Assembly (NCBI GenBank): GCA_029964075.1
Contig: CM057136.1
Span: 14,372,381 to 14,436,380 of the forward strand
From: Patiria pectinifera
Taxonomy: Eukaryota; Echinodermata; Asteroidea; Valvatida; Asterinidae
Direction of reading: 5' to 3'
DNA: 64,000 nucleotides
The position numbers and the translations under genes are program-made. Below, one piece after another: positions 13,041-24,500 of the stretch (positions are counted from its first letter, which is position 1; every line of letters begins with the position of its first letter). The notes under the pieces are model-generated. The model ran no database searches, was not told where the DNA came from, and saw only the letters and a list, made by a program, of their open reading frames with translations.

Positions 13041-13780
13041 CGCCTCAATTCAATTTAACCAAACGCCTCAAAAATGTTACATCTCTTATTATTCCTCCTG
13101 AAATCTCCCTGTTAATTGCAATTCAATAAAATTGTTTTTGTAATCACTGTTTCATTTATTCATTTTCAATTTTGGTAATGATATTTACTCTTCTTGTTGG
13201 TGGTTTCATGGTTTTGAACACCAAAACGCTTCAATTTAACCAAACGCCTCAAAAATATTACATCTCTTATTTACTTATTCCTCCTGAAATCTCCCTGCTA
13301 ATTGCAATTCAATGAAATTGCTTTTGTAATCACTGTTTCATTTATTCATTTTCAATTTTGGTAATGATATTTACTCTAATTGTTGGTGGTTTCATGGTTT
13401 TGAACACCAAAACGCTTCAATTTAACCAAACGCCTCAAAAATATTACATCTCTTATTTACTTATTCCTCCTGAAATCTCCCTGCTAATTGCAATTCAATG
13501 AAATTGCTTTTGTAATCACTGTTTCATTTATTCATTTTCAATTTTGGTAATGATATTTACTCTAATTGTTGGTGGTTTCATGGTTTTGAACACCAAAACG
13601 CTTCAATTTAACCAAACGCCTCAAAAATGTTACATCTCTTATTTAATTATTCCTCCTCCAATCTCCAAAATTGGTTTTTAATAAGTTTAATTTATTCAGT
13701 TTCAATATTTGTTATGATATTTACTTCAATCCTTGGTAGGTTAGTGGTTTTGAACACCAAAATAAATATTTCAAGGCATT
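13041..13780. repeat. Tandem satellite, ~186-bp unit
   Basis: AAACGCCTCA recurs at 13061, 13242, 13428 and 13614 (spacings 181, 186, 186) within units that also share CTCCTGAAATCTCCCTG, TTGGTAATGATATTTACTC and GGTTTCATGGTTTTGAACAC. The middle copies are nearly identical, so they were amplified or homogenised recently. The last unit is truncated at about 13780. Confidence 0.92.
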
Positions 13781-13810
13781 TTTTGACATTAATTTATATT
13801 AAGTCAAAAC

Positions 13811-13935
13811 ATGTGCGGTATTCGAACCCGTGCCCGGGCGCTCCAAAGGCTACGCCTTTGGAGCGCCCGGGCACGGGTTCGAATACCGCTACGTGTCTTA
13901 GACCGCTCGGCCGTCTGACTAAGAGGTTCAGCTAG
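13811..13935 (-). mobile_element. tRNA(Leu/Ser)-like retroposon head ending in a perfect 36-bp hairpin
   Basis: Positions 13815-13850 and 13854-13889 are perfect reverse complements separated by TAC. On the minus strand, 13890-13930 resembles the 5' half of a Leu or Ser tRNA (GGCCGAGCGGTCTAAGAC, A-box) running into GGTATTCGAACCCG (B-box-like). The other arm repeats that B-box region in reverse, so the element carries two facing B-boxes. It looks like a SINE head that folded back and copied its own end. Confidence 0.65.
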
Positions 13936-14559
13936 AGTAATAAGTAGATTATCTGGAATTAGCAGCCAAGGTGGGGGAGGGGCTGTATGGGAGGTGTAGG
14001 AGGGTACAAAATGAAGTTGCACGGTTGAAAAAACGGAAAGAAATAAGGGAAATTTGGTTAAAATATTATTTGATTGTTATTGTCGTGTTCTGGCATGTCG
14101 AATTGTATCACTAATGCCTTTTATTTTGTTGCAATTTCACATAATTCATAATTTGTTGAGTTTGTAATTAAATTTGTCCTGTTATGAATGTTTTCTTTTT
14201 TGGTAATGTATTGTAATTTACAGCAATGCCGAGAAACGTTTAATCTTTTACAGTTGTGAAATATTTCACACAAATGCCATATAATCAACCCAACTTTTCG
14301 AACCAATTCGTTGAATATGTTGAACACCAACTCCTTTTTTTATAATTCCACGCGGCTGTTAATTACATTAAGATAAAAACGGAGCAATTATTTTTGGGGA
14401 ATTTCATTTTTGTGGAGATAAAATTCTCTTTCCGTTTAACAGATGAAAAAGGAATACTATTGAAATTCTTTAAACCCGGCGTTGGTCTTTCTATATTTTT
14501 TTTCTCGATCTCTTAATTTAATAATAAACAAAATCCAATCCCATTATGTGAATCTCGTT

Positions 14560-14760
14560 TGTTCTTAAGTTTTCTAATTTTGAAATAAATATGAAGGCCT
14601 GAATAATCTGAGCAATTAAAACTCGAAAACATCACATATCCCTCCTGATAATTGCAATTCAATAATATTGGTTAGTGATCGTTTCGTTATTAATTTTCAT
14701 TATATTTTACTCTTTCTCTTGGTGGGTTACCGGTTTTGAACACACCACCGCCCCAAATAA
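14560..14760. repeat. Degenerate outlying copy of the 186-bp satellite unit
   Basis: The blocks CTCCTGATAATTGCAATTCAATAA, TTTTACTCTT-TTGGTGG and CGGTTTTGAACAC follow the order of the array at 13041-13780 but are much diverged. It is separated from the array by about 0.8 kb of unrelated AT-rich DNA and the tRNA-like hairpin. Confidence 0.65.
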
Positions 14761-15365
14761 AATTTATTCTTTTTAATTTTTTTTTATTCCTTTTGCTCCG
14801 ATAGTTTGGATCTTAAATCACCAATATAAATGCATTGCCTCCATTGCAAATGTCCAACTTTTGTTTTCATTGACTTCCATTTCATATTTATCTCTCTCTG
14901 TATACAGATATATATTTATTTATCGTGTATTATTTATTTGCATATTAATGGTATTTAAAGACACATTTAGTAAATTCAACACAAACAAAATGGCAACAAA
15001 ATCATACCGTTATGCAAATGTTTATTTCTTCAAAAAACTTCCCATAAGTATTCCCTTTATCTCACAAAATACTATCATGACAATCAGTAAACAATAAATA
15101 ATAATGTTCGCCTGACAAAACGTCATATAATATTCCAAAACTCAGTCACAGCCATTTTAAAAACAATTTTTAATACAAGACAAATTGTTATAGGCAATCA
15201 GTACCACATGTATACTTCATAAATCTCACAAATTTAACAAACATTTCCTGTTTTCAGCTGTCTTTTTAATTAAGTGTTTTTTTTTCTTTTTCTAATTAAA
15301 CAGAAGAGTGAAGTTGACTATTCTTTACTCGATTCTAATCCCGTTAATTTAAATGTAAATAACTG
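14761..15365. other. AT-rich intergenic sequence, nothing recognised
   Basis: No supported gene or repeat. Short open frames reflect base composition. Confidence 0.4.
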
Positions 15366-15590
15366 GGAAAGGAAAAACAGCGCCCTCTAGCATCAAAAGA
15401 GGTCCAGCTTTCCCCAACCCGGCCGGCCTATGGCTTAATGAAATGTGAATAAATTGTGAAGAAAAAAGCAGCGCCCTCTAGCATCAAACGAGGCGCATTC
15501 CCCTTTGGCCCTATGGCTTAATGAAATGTGAATAAATTGGAAAGAAAAAAGGTGCAGCCCCCCCCCCCTCCAACTCGGCTCTGTGGCTTA

Positions 15591-16584
15591 AAGGGTGCAC
15601 GCCTGTATATAGGCCAAAAATCTGTCTGCCGAGCTCATGAATAAAAGTTATACCCTCAAAATATTCTATATTAGAAAGTTTTGAGAGCCATAAATTTGAG
15701 GAATTGAAGAGATATGGTAATGAACCTCTGGCCAGGACTTAAAGGGAATGTACATCATTGGCTTTTGCTGTAATTTTCAGAAATGAACTATTTGAGGGGT
15801 AAGTATAATAGATCAAATATTGTTACACTGACATGTTTGAAGTTTTGTGTTCGAAAATGCTGGAAAAACCAAGAAAAACAAAAAAGTTCAAGTAGTCTGA
15901 TTCCCTGACTCCACTAAAGATAAAATGGATTAATTTATAGATGTCGGAAAATTGTAAGGTAAGGGAACCAATCTAGCTGGCCAGCACCCGTTCATGAACA
16001 TGTAACCAAAAGCAAACAAAATTTGGACTGAAAAAAATTGTAAATTTGGAGCAGTAGTTGAAAAATAGTTAGGTTTTTCCAACGGTGGTCGGCCGACCAC
16101 CGTTGGAAATGTATACAAAAATACCATTTTCTTGAAAATGACTGACACCAGGTGGCATAATTTTACAGGATGCTTTAGACTGTCATTTACCAACATCCTA
16201 GTAAGGTATTTCGTAAACACTTGGTAGTTTTATTTTTCAATGTTTGCAAATGTTGTATATTCCCTTTAAGGCTTCCAATTCCGAGCATTTTGGATGCTAT
16301 TGGGCTCGAAAGTGGCGTTATTTTGCCATGCTGTGGAGGGATCGTTTTTTCAAGATGGCTACTTTTCTGCTTTGAGAAAAATAGGGGTCGTCTTCTTTGG
16401 GTGAGAATATCTCGAAAAGTCAATGGTCAACCCACCAAAAAATGAAAAGAAAATTAAGGATGTAATGTTGATCATCATTTTTCTGTGCAGCTTGAATACC
16501 TGTGAGAGTTTTGAGTATTTTTAAAAGAATTTTGAAGTATGCGCATTTAGCATTGGTGTCTATGGAATTTTCGGTTGCACCCTT
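15591..16584. mobile_element. Outer TTAA-type element with short TIRs, host of a nested MITE
   Basis: The insert starts AAGGGTGCA and ends TGCACCCTT, perfect 9-bp inverted termini. It sits where the 90-bp repeat normally reads GGCTTAATG, with TTAA on the left and a one-base-eroded TTAT on the right. That fits a piggyBac-like TTAA target duplication. It encodes nothing recognisable and contains the 531-bp MITE at 15739-16269. Confidence 0.65.
15739..16269. mobile_element. 531-bp TTAA-flanked MITE, copy 1 (piggyBac-like)
   Basis: TTAA is followed by AGGGAATGTACATC at the left, and the right end reads TGTATATTCCCT followed by TTAA. These are imperfect TIRs of about 12 bp with the TTAA target duplication typical of piggyBac-family elements. 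A second copy of the same length lies at 48577-49107. Near the middle, 16076-16109 is a perfect 34-bp palindrome centred on GGTCGGCCGACC. No transposase is encoded. Confidence 0.85.
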
Positions 16585-16650
16585 ATAAAATGTGAATAAA
16601 TAGGAAAGATCAAAAGCAGCGCCCTCTGGCATTAAAAGAGGTCCAGTTTG

Positions 16651-18213
16651 AAGACATCACTCTTACTTGCAAAGCGGCGTCGACGAAAGCAAGTCTTGAA
16701 AGTTGGAGTGACAGCGTCTTTATCACCACCATCTCCCTGAATGGAAAACAAGAAATAAATATTTACAGAATGGTACCTTAGGGAGAAATTACTTGTGCAC
16801 AAATATGTTCAAACTTTCATGACCCATTACCACTATGTTACCTTTTCCTACCCCCAACAAATGTTTTAGTTTATTAATGTTTTGGACCATGAGCTATCGA
16901 TCTAGCCCTCTTTTACATTGTCTCCCTACGGTATAAGTTATGGCGAAAAATTTCTTCTTATGAGTACAGTCTATTTCTTAAAGTTTTTATTAAGAGGACG
17001 GTTTATCAGACGTATTTGAAGTGTATTTTCCATAAAAAAAGCAACTTTGATAATCGATAGCTGAAGACTGGTTCATACTCAGCCCGAAAGCTATCGCAAC
17101 CCCAACATTTTTGACGTCAAGTATTCCCGGGAAGTAATCGCGCTGAGAATTCTCAAAAGTTGAGTACATGTACACTTCAATTCCGGCAAATTTTGCAGCA
17201 CATTTCGCTTTGCATTTGCATTCGGATGAAGTATGAACTGGCCTTACAGCTCCAAAGCTGGTTCAACTCACCCCTGGGATTTTAACGATTGGGATTCCAG
17301 ACGGACGTTTCAGTTGGAAAACTGTTCATCTTCATGATTACCACATTTTCCTTAGATTTCGAGGTTCTTTCCCTAGAGCATGTTGCTCATTTTGTGACTT
17401 TTTTTTCCAAATATGCTCACGATGCATATATATGCGATGTATGCAGCAAAGATCCTATAGCGCCGCGTAGTGGTATGCAGTAGGACCCCCTTTTTCAATA
17501 CCGATGCATGCAGCGATCACAGGCCGTGCGAAACCACTTTTCACTTGACACTTTGCCAACCGCAGTACAGGAAGTCGATGCCAATGCGTGATTTATTGAA
17601 TGCCAACTTACACAAAGGATTGTGTAATGCTTTTTATGGAAAGGGGACCGAGAGTAACACGACGACTTGAGCAAAATGGCTACTTGTAAAAGCCGACTTA
17701 GAAATAAAAAAAATCAATGGAAATGCATTACGGACAATCAGGACTTTAGTCAGACAGCCGACCTGAGCGATTTTACAAGTTGTACGATATCAATTTAGCC
17801 GGAGTTTACTGTATTGTGTTTGGCATGTTTGTGTTGTACTTGTATTGAATAGCAAGTCAATTTTTAAGATCATAAATTGGGGTGGGTGGTGGGTCAAAAA
17901 AAAAAAAGTAATAAAAACTTAAAACTTAACATCAAAGATAAATTTTGAATAAAACCAAAGAGCAAGTTAGAACGCAAAATGTAGTTATTGGTTCAACTAA
18001 CTTTACTTCTAACGAAGGGTGGTTGGACTACTATACTTGACTACATGGAACCGGAGTCTGGGGCATGGTTCCATAGCTGGTTACCAATAGCCGCGCGCAT
18101 CATAAAGCACAACAGGGAACCAGGACTTTTGACTGCGGCGTTCGTGCGTTGGTATTAGTGCATAGGCGTAAGTTACATCACAAATCAGTTAGTAACCCTA
18201 ACCCCCCACGGGA
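16651..18213. other. Intergenic sequence, nothing recognised
   Basis: Mixed-composition DNA without a supported exon, SINE or tandem array. Confidence 0.35.
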
Positions 18214-18592
18214 TATTCTCTAGGCACCCTGCCAAATGCAACAGAATGCAGTGAACTAATACATGCCAGCCTTGGTACCAAGAACCTACCCTGCCAAATG
18301 CAACGGAATGCAGGGGTGAATGCATCAGATCAGGAGACTGCTAAATGCAACAACTTGCAACAATTTTGTACCACTGGTGCATTTTGTTGCATTTAGCAGG
18401 GTTATTCTCTAGGCACCCTGCCAAATGCAACAGAATACAGTGAACTAATACATGCCAGCCTTGGTACCAAGTACCTACCCAGCCAAATGCAACGGAATGC
18501 AGTGATGGATGCATCAGATCAGGAGACTGCTTAATGCAAAAGTTGCAACAACTTTTTACCACTGGTGCATTCTGTTGCATTTAGCAGGGTTA
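18214..18592. repeat. Two-copy 189-bp tandem repeat whose unit has MITE-like TIRs
   Basis: TATTCTCTAGGCACCCTGCC starts at 18214 and again at 18403. Within each unit ACCCTGCCAAATGCAACA faces TGTTGCATTTAGCAGGGT, which are 25-bp inverted ends with about two mismatches. Internal copies of CAAATGCAAC also occur. The unit looks like a small MITE that became tandem. Confidence 0.8.
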
Positions 18593-18899
18593 TGGCTAGT
18601 CAACTAATGGTCCTCGCCCCAACTTGCTCTTACCTGGGCCCATTTCATGACGCTGCTAAGCACACGATTGCTAACAGAGCCTCCGTATATTTCATGGAGA
18701 CCGTAAGCATAAGCACAGCAAAAGGCACGCTTACTACTGAGGAAAAGTTTGCTTAACTTAGTGACGTAACAATAGAAATCTCCATGCACGTGCGACCGTT
18801 AGCACGTCCACGCCATGAAATAGTGCTTAAGGTTAGCAAATTTTTTGCCATGTCATGGCTCTGCTTACCGTGCTTAGGAAGTAACCCTGTTACCTTAGG

Positions 18900-19250
18900 A
18901 AGATAACGAGTTTACCATGAACTTCAAATGTGTAGAAAGTCTATGGCCACACAAATTCTGTGCTTATGGTAAGCACATTTCACAGGTAAGTGTAGGGATT
19001 TTGGTTTTTGCGCATGCGTACATCCTGGTAAGTAAGAGTTGTGATTGTAATTTCGTGGCTCTGTTCACCATGCTTAGGAAACTGAACTTGAACCATGAAC
19101 TTCAAATGTGTAGAAAGTCTATGGCCACAAATATTCTGTGCTTATGGTAAGCGCATTTCACAGGTTATCAAGGAATTTTGGCTTATGCGCATGCGTACAT
19201 CCTGGTAAGTAAGAATTGTGATCGTAAGCGCAGAATTCTGTGGTTAGCAG
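18900..19250. repeat. Two-copy ~178-bp tandem duplication
   Basis: CCATGAACTTCAAATGTGTA occurs at 18915 and 19093, and each copy continues through TCTGTGCTTATGGTAAGC to GCGCATGCGTACATCCTGG. Identity is high. The GCGCATGCG core is palindromic. Confidence 0.85.
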
Positions 19251-19397
19251 TGCCATGAAATTGAGCCCTGGTCTTTTTGTGCTTGTTCCAGGGCCACTCC
19301 ACAGTTTATGCTTGTTCAGTGGCCACTCCACTGCCAGTAGATGTCACCTTAACTGGCCTGCTTTGTGCTCGTTCCGTGGCCACTCTGTTTGTGGATG

Positions 19398-21507
19398 TCA
19401 CCTTCCTTGGTTCTTTTGCGCTTGTTCATGGACCATTCCACCCAGACAAGGTGGTGACTTGCTGACGCTGGCATTCTGACTCCACTGGGCAGGGGTCTTA
19501 GCCTGTAATGACAAACGTGAAAAGAATTGTATATTGTCTCATGGGAACTCCTAGGAACCATACTCATCCTGGCAAAGTCCAACACCATATGGAAAACTAC
19601 ACACACATATTTCTTACTTTGATTCTGGAGGCGTACAAACCCAATGTAAAAAGACTGTCAGTTTAGGGGTACTGTGCCTATCCCGACAGATTCCAACAAA
19701 ACATGGCGTTGGTGTTTGATGGGTTGAGTTCTGTTAGGGTTAAGGATGTGACTTTGCATTTAATTGTGTAAACGTTTAGCAAATATTTTGAATACCGTTT
19801 AAACGTTCAGCCAACTCAAAGGCTGACTGACGCCTGCCCATTATATCTGCAGACTGGCGTGATTGACCTGATATATCAACAATAATTGACATAATAAATA
19901 GCGGGCAGAAAAAGCAAAAACACATTAGTATGTGTATCCCGAATGTAACCAAACACTGCATTTTGTAAATTACAAAGTTTTGCTGTCTGCTAAACACAAA
20001 GGCAGATCCCGTGACCTAGGTTCCTTTTCTATAATTTGGGTTTTGTTTTTAACGTTTTGGAAAATTTGTGAACGGATTTAGAACTTTTTCATTTAAACTT
20101 TTAAACGTTTAAACGTCACATCCTAAGAAGGCATTAATGCTGTGCATTTTCTTATAAACAGTATTTGATTATTTCAGCTTGGACATGAATATTGAAAAAA
20201 TGCGCCAATCAAGTTTTACATGAGCCCGCTCAAACTGGCAGCCGATCAAGATATGTGTGCGCCTGCCTGCACTTGTTGAAAATTAATAATGAGCCAATTA
20301 AAATCTTAAAACAAACATCATGTACAAGTTAATAATTTTTTTTCATATTTTATGCCCCCATTATCTAGTAATGGTCAAGGAGATTACAGACTAGAAGTTT
20401 TGGATCATTTCTCTGAATCATTAATTAGATATCATGGTTCAGTGGCTCTGTCACGGACATTAGGCTTCCTTTCACAATGCTGGAATTACCCTTACCTGAA
20501 TTGATAGAGCATGGACAGGTCCTTCCAACTCCTCCTTCAAAGCATCGTTGACAAGACGATGTCTCTTGATCAAACTCTCCTTGTCAAACCTCTCCGAGAT
20601 GACCACCACCTTGAAGTGGGTCTCAGAGCCTCGGGGAACGTTGTGCATGGAACTCTCATTGATGACGTCAAGATGCACAGGCTGCGCATGAATAGACAGT
20701 TTAAATTTAAAGGCTTTTGTTAAAAATGCTTGAGTTTTAAAATCGAGCAGTTTGAAGGGTTGGGTATGGACTCTGATCACATGTAACCCCTGATCATTAT
20801 CAAAAAGAGAGTTACACAGACACTTTAAGTGCCATTGCTGCCATACTGTACACCTAATACGATATCATCGGCTTGTGCCTACTCACGATAAAAACAAATC
20901 AGTTGTGTGTACTTCCGACCATACATGCACGAACCAGTACGAGATGTGTCCCATACATAGGAGCTCTTTCTATTTGTCACAATGCATTTATGCAAATTTT
21001 TCCTGAACTTTTATTGGGATTTTGCTTCACCATATGAAATCCAATCTGTGTTCATCAGTGTATAAAAAAAAAAAACCTCTTATGGAAACATGCATTCTGA
21101 GCCATGCTGTTACTTGGGTCAATATTGGTCAAGTGACCCATTGGTTTGTTAACAGTATGCCAGGGGAAGTGGAAGGAAATTTTGACCATCTGTGACCTTT
21201 TAAACAGCATGAGGGCTATTAGTAAAGGATTTTGACAATGCATGTGACAGCTGGGGTCAACTTTGATTGTTGCAAATTAATAGTGCCACTTCATTTTGCC
21301 TGTGAAATGTTTCACCTAATACTCTTGTATTAACTTGAAATTGACAGACATAGGATAATTCACGGAAAAATTTGAATATTGAAAAAGTGATTCCAAAAAG
21401 TGCCCCCAAGGGGCCCCCTTTCCACAATGTCTTTTCCATTTTCAAACCTCAAATGTCTCCGTCAGCTTTTGCCTGATGCTGGTCTCGACTGGCCGATCTG
21501 TTGCCAT
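19398..21507 (-). CDS. BOLA1: BolA-like protein 1 (3 exons)
   Basis: BolA-family proteins assist mitochondrial iron-sulphur cluster handling with a monothiol glutaredoxin (GLRX5 in vertebrates). Exons on the minus strand: 21448-21507 (MATDRPVETSIRQKLTETFE), 20496-20681 (PVHLDVINES...VPRGSETHFKV through KRHRLVNDAL...GPVHALSIQ) and 19398-19502 (AKTPAQW...SPPCLGG..., stop). All introns are GT-AG in phase 0, giving 116 residues. The BolA helix-turn-helix-like motif RHRLV with its conserved His is present, and the C-terminal TPAQW plus SPPCLGG is characteristic of BOLA1 over BOLA2 and BOLA3. The start lies in a strong Kozak context (ACCATGG), and the protein is near the usual family length. The N terminus is short, so a mitochondrial presequence is not obvious; an upstream exon cannot be excluded. 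Confidence 0.92.
19540..19750. repeat. Dispersed repeat, second copy of the 61290-61578 family
   Basis: Located in BOLA1 intron 2. It shares three ordered blocks with 61290-61578 and is otherwise diverged. Nature unknown. Confidence 0.6.
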
Positions 21508-21513
21508 GGTAAC
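21500..21513. promoter_or_regulatory. RFX-type X-box palindrome over the BOLA1 start codon
   Basis: The 14-bp palindrome-like sequence GTTGCCATGGTAAC matches the RFX X-box consensus (GTTGCC, two-base spacer, GGTAAC). It contains the BOLA1 ATG on the minus strand. The match is exact to consensus half-sites, but it also arises from a perfect Kozak context plus an Ala-2 codon, so binding is only inferred. Confidence 0.35.
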
Positions 21514-24500
21514 GTGACGGATGACCACGCCTTTGATTAGTCTCACTTGTCTCCACAACGATGCTTGACTGATGGTCTTTGAAACTGATTGCATTTAAAA
21601 GAAATGAGACTCATCATAATAAAGGCAAGTATTTTGCTCCAAATACTCCACGAACATGAGTGAGTTACTGTTTATATGTTATTCATTATGCTGACTAAAG
21701 GTGAAATAGAAGACCACAATGCCTTCTCCTGCGAATGTTATATTACAAAATTGGATTTTTTTTCTCAGGGTTCAAAATTTGTGAATTGTTTAAGGTATTT
21801 GTCAGGTTAAATGCCACACAGGTTTTGCAATGACTGGCACACTTACAAACATCGCCCACTGACGGTGTAGCATATATCGATCGTGTTGTGAGCATGTGCC
21901 ATGGCAAGATCAACTGATTGGGGTACAGTTGTGAATTGTTAATGAGCAGTCACACATGTGCGTGTGGGCACTCATTCACTTGCATTTTACGACTGCAATA
22001 TTTCTGCACATTGGTCGTGCCGCAGTGTATACAGAAGTGGGGCTCGTTGAGCTATACCCCAAATCGTAGCTAAAAGTCTTTCAACTTCACCCACAAAATA
22101 CTGCAATTCATGAAGACATTCCTGAAATGAACAACAATTAAAAAAAGACGAACTATACTCACCAAATTACGGCAATTTGGCAACCACCCCCCCCCCCCTT
22201 AAAAAACACCTTACGAAATACGAGTAGGCCTATGCGATGAGAAATATGTCACTATAAACACAGTATAGACAAGTAACCAATTTGATGCAGGAAAAAGGAA
22301 TCGGCAGTATTGATTATAGGGAATTGGAAAATGGTGTCGTATTACCATACATCATGTGACTGTTTTTAACCAATGAGAAGCTTGGAAACAGGGGGAATCC
22401 CTTATGGCCACACAGTGTGACGTCACGTAATGACATGAATTAGGTGGCGCAGTTTGCCAGTCGGCTTATTGGCAAACATTATTTATGTCCGTGAATTCTA
22501 AATACAAGTGATAGCCCAATGTTTTTGTTGAGCATGTTGTGTGTATGTCACTATGTGGCAGCCACCCCTTACACTGGGCCGATTAATTCTTGTAAGTTGT
22601 AGCCGATGTAGGGCCTAATTACAGCGCAGTATAGAACAAAAGTGGCGGACACTGCATTTTGGTTTTAGCATGTTTGTTTAGGCATAGTTTTAGGACTACT
22701 TAAAAACAAAAAAAGTTCGGACAATGGGGGGCGAGGGAGGGAGGGCGGGAGACACCTTTTTTCCCCGACAAATCAAAGCAGACGTCATTGCAGTGCGCCC
22801 TCATGAGGTCATACGCCAACAATTTACAAATTTGTCACGAAATTTGGTTTCTTTGTTGACTTTTATTTACGCAAATAGTGAGCTAGCAGTATAGCTGAAT
22901 CAACATTTATGAAATATGAAGAATACCTTTCCTACCTTGCAACATAGGTTGATATTTTTCAAGGCCAAAAGGCCCTCCAAAACTGGGGAATTACAGACAA
23001 GTTCCAGCACGCATCCGCAGATACCTCGTGCGTGCTAAACTGCTAATACTATTTCTCCACACCCCGTCTCCCGTATTACAATATACACAACTTACGTGAG
23101 GCGTCTGAGGCACCAGTCTTTTTCTAAAACGTGACGTTGAGCTTGTGGGCGGGGTCGAGCGAGTCAACATTGTATGGAGTTCCGAAGTGACATTTTTAAA
23201 ACAGTTAAATTTATTTCATAAAAGAAAAATATAAAAATTTCCCAATTAAAGTTAAAAATTGTCGTGAAAACATAAATTAATGAGGTCTTACAGTTTACCC
23301 AGTGAGGTAAATATCGTGTTTTGCCAAATTAAATAAATAAAAAAGGCCAAGTATATAACCTCCATTATTTTGAACACAGGAAATAAAGAACAAAGAAAGA
23401 AAACTAAACCAAAATCCTTCTTGTTTAAAAAAATCAACAGCGACTAAGAAGGAGCAATAGCACAACATTTACAACCACATCATGCAAGTGTCTGTAGCTT
23501 ATTATTTTGCACATGAATATTCCAATTGATTATAATGACTAAATTAATCATCACAGATAAACAGATTAATTAGCGAAAGAAACAAAGATTCATAGAAAAA
23601 ACACTGTTTTTCTCGGAATTAAACACATTTCCAAATTGCAACCTAATCAAATTAAGGAGATATACCAGTGATGATCATAATTATACCTGGCAACCGCACA
23701 TCCGCGCCGAATTACATTTGTTTTCTCCGGACACTTGGTCTGGGGGGGGGGGGGTGTCCCTGGTTCACATCTTCCAAATGGGGGCGCTCTTCAAAACTGA
23801 CCATTATTATGCATACTGCAAATTATATGGCCATTTTCACGGCGCATTGTAATGCGGGTTTTTGAAAGCGTTTTCTTTTTGGGGGCTTGATGTCAGAACT
23901 CTCTAGCTCTTACCATTTATTGAAATAATTGCTGAAAAAAATATTTGTCAAAAAAAATCCGCCGGGGAAGGGGGGGGGGTGCCCGCTTCCCCCCCCCCTC
24001 TCTGTATACGCCACTGTAAGTGTGATGATGGGAAATACTGCTTATTTTGTGAGCTTTCATGTACCTTTACTGTCCTACGTGGGTGAGGGGTGGGGTGTGG
24101 GGGTGGTGTGGGGTTGAGGATGGGGTTAGGCCGTGGGGAGACTGGGCTATAAATTGAGTAGAGTCGGACTCCTTTTATCCAGTTCACCAGGTATCAAAGT
24201 CTTTCTGCCGAGTTGTTTAAAAAGGACGATTAACAAAAAAAGTTTTCGAGACTTTGACTGATTTGGAATAAATATTCATGTTTTCCGCAACTTGCAATTT
24301 TATTTGCTAAAAGGGACTGTCTTTATTTTAATCGTACATTTTTAATTGTGTCCATGAAAGTTCCATTGTCTGGTTTCCATTCTACAGCTGCAAACGAAAA
24401 ATGACGTCGAAGGACGATATTTCCACCGCGAAATCGTAAAACTTTTATTAGGGGATCAAAATAAGGACAGCGCGTTAAAATAAAATAAAAAAATAAAACG

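Larger units (their letters stand above)
15366..16650. repeat. ~90-bp tandem repeat array interrupted by a transposon
   Basis: Units contain CAGCGCCCTCTAGCATCAAA and GGCTTAATGAAATGTGAATA. The CAG anchors are at 15378, 15469, 15555 and 16617. The last unit resumes after about 990 bp of inserted sequence (15591-16584), in frame with the array. Confidence 0.8.

Noticed and set aside
13041-13780. CRISPR-like array
   Set aside because: Units are about 186 bp and repeat throughout, with no short repeat plus unique spacer structure; the genome is eukaryotic.
15930-16220. 96-codon minus-strand frame in the 531-bp MITE
   Set aside because: No transposase motif, and the other MITE copy at 48577 does not keep it as a long open frame.
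19240-19479. Plus-strand open frames with GGCCACTCC-type repeats
   Set aside because: They are antisense to the last BOLA1 exon and its flank; the minus-strand frame encodes TPAQW and SPPCLGG.
23948-24187. Proline-rich minus-strand frame
   Set aside because: Arises from G/C homopolymer runs in a degraded transposon end.
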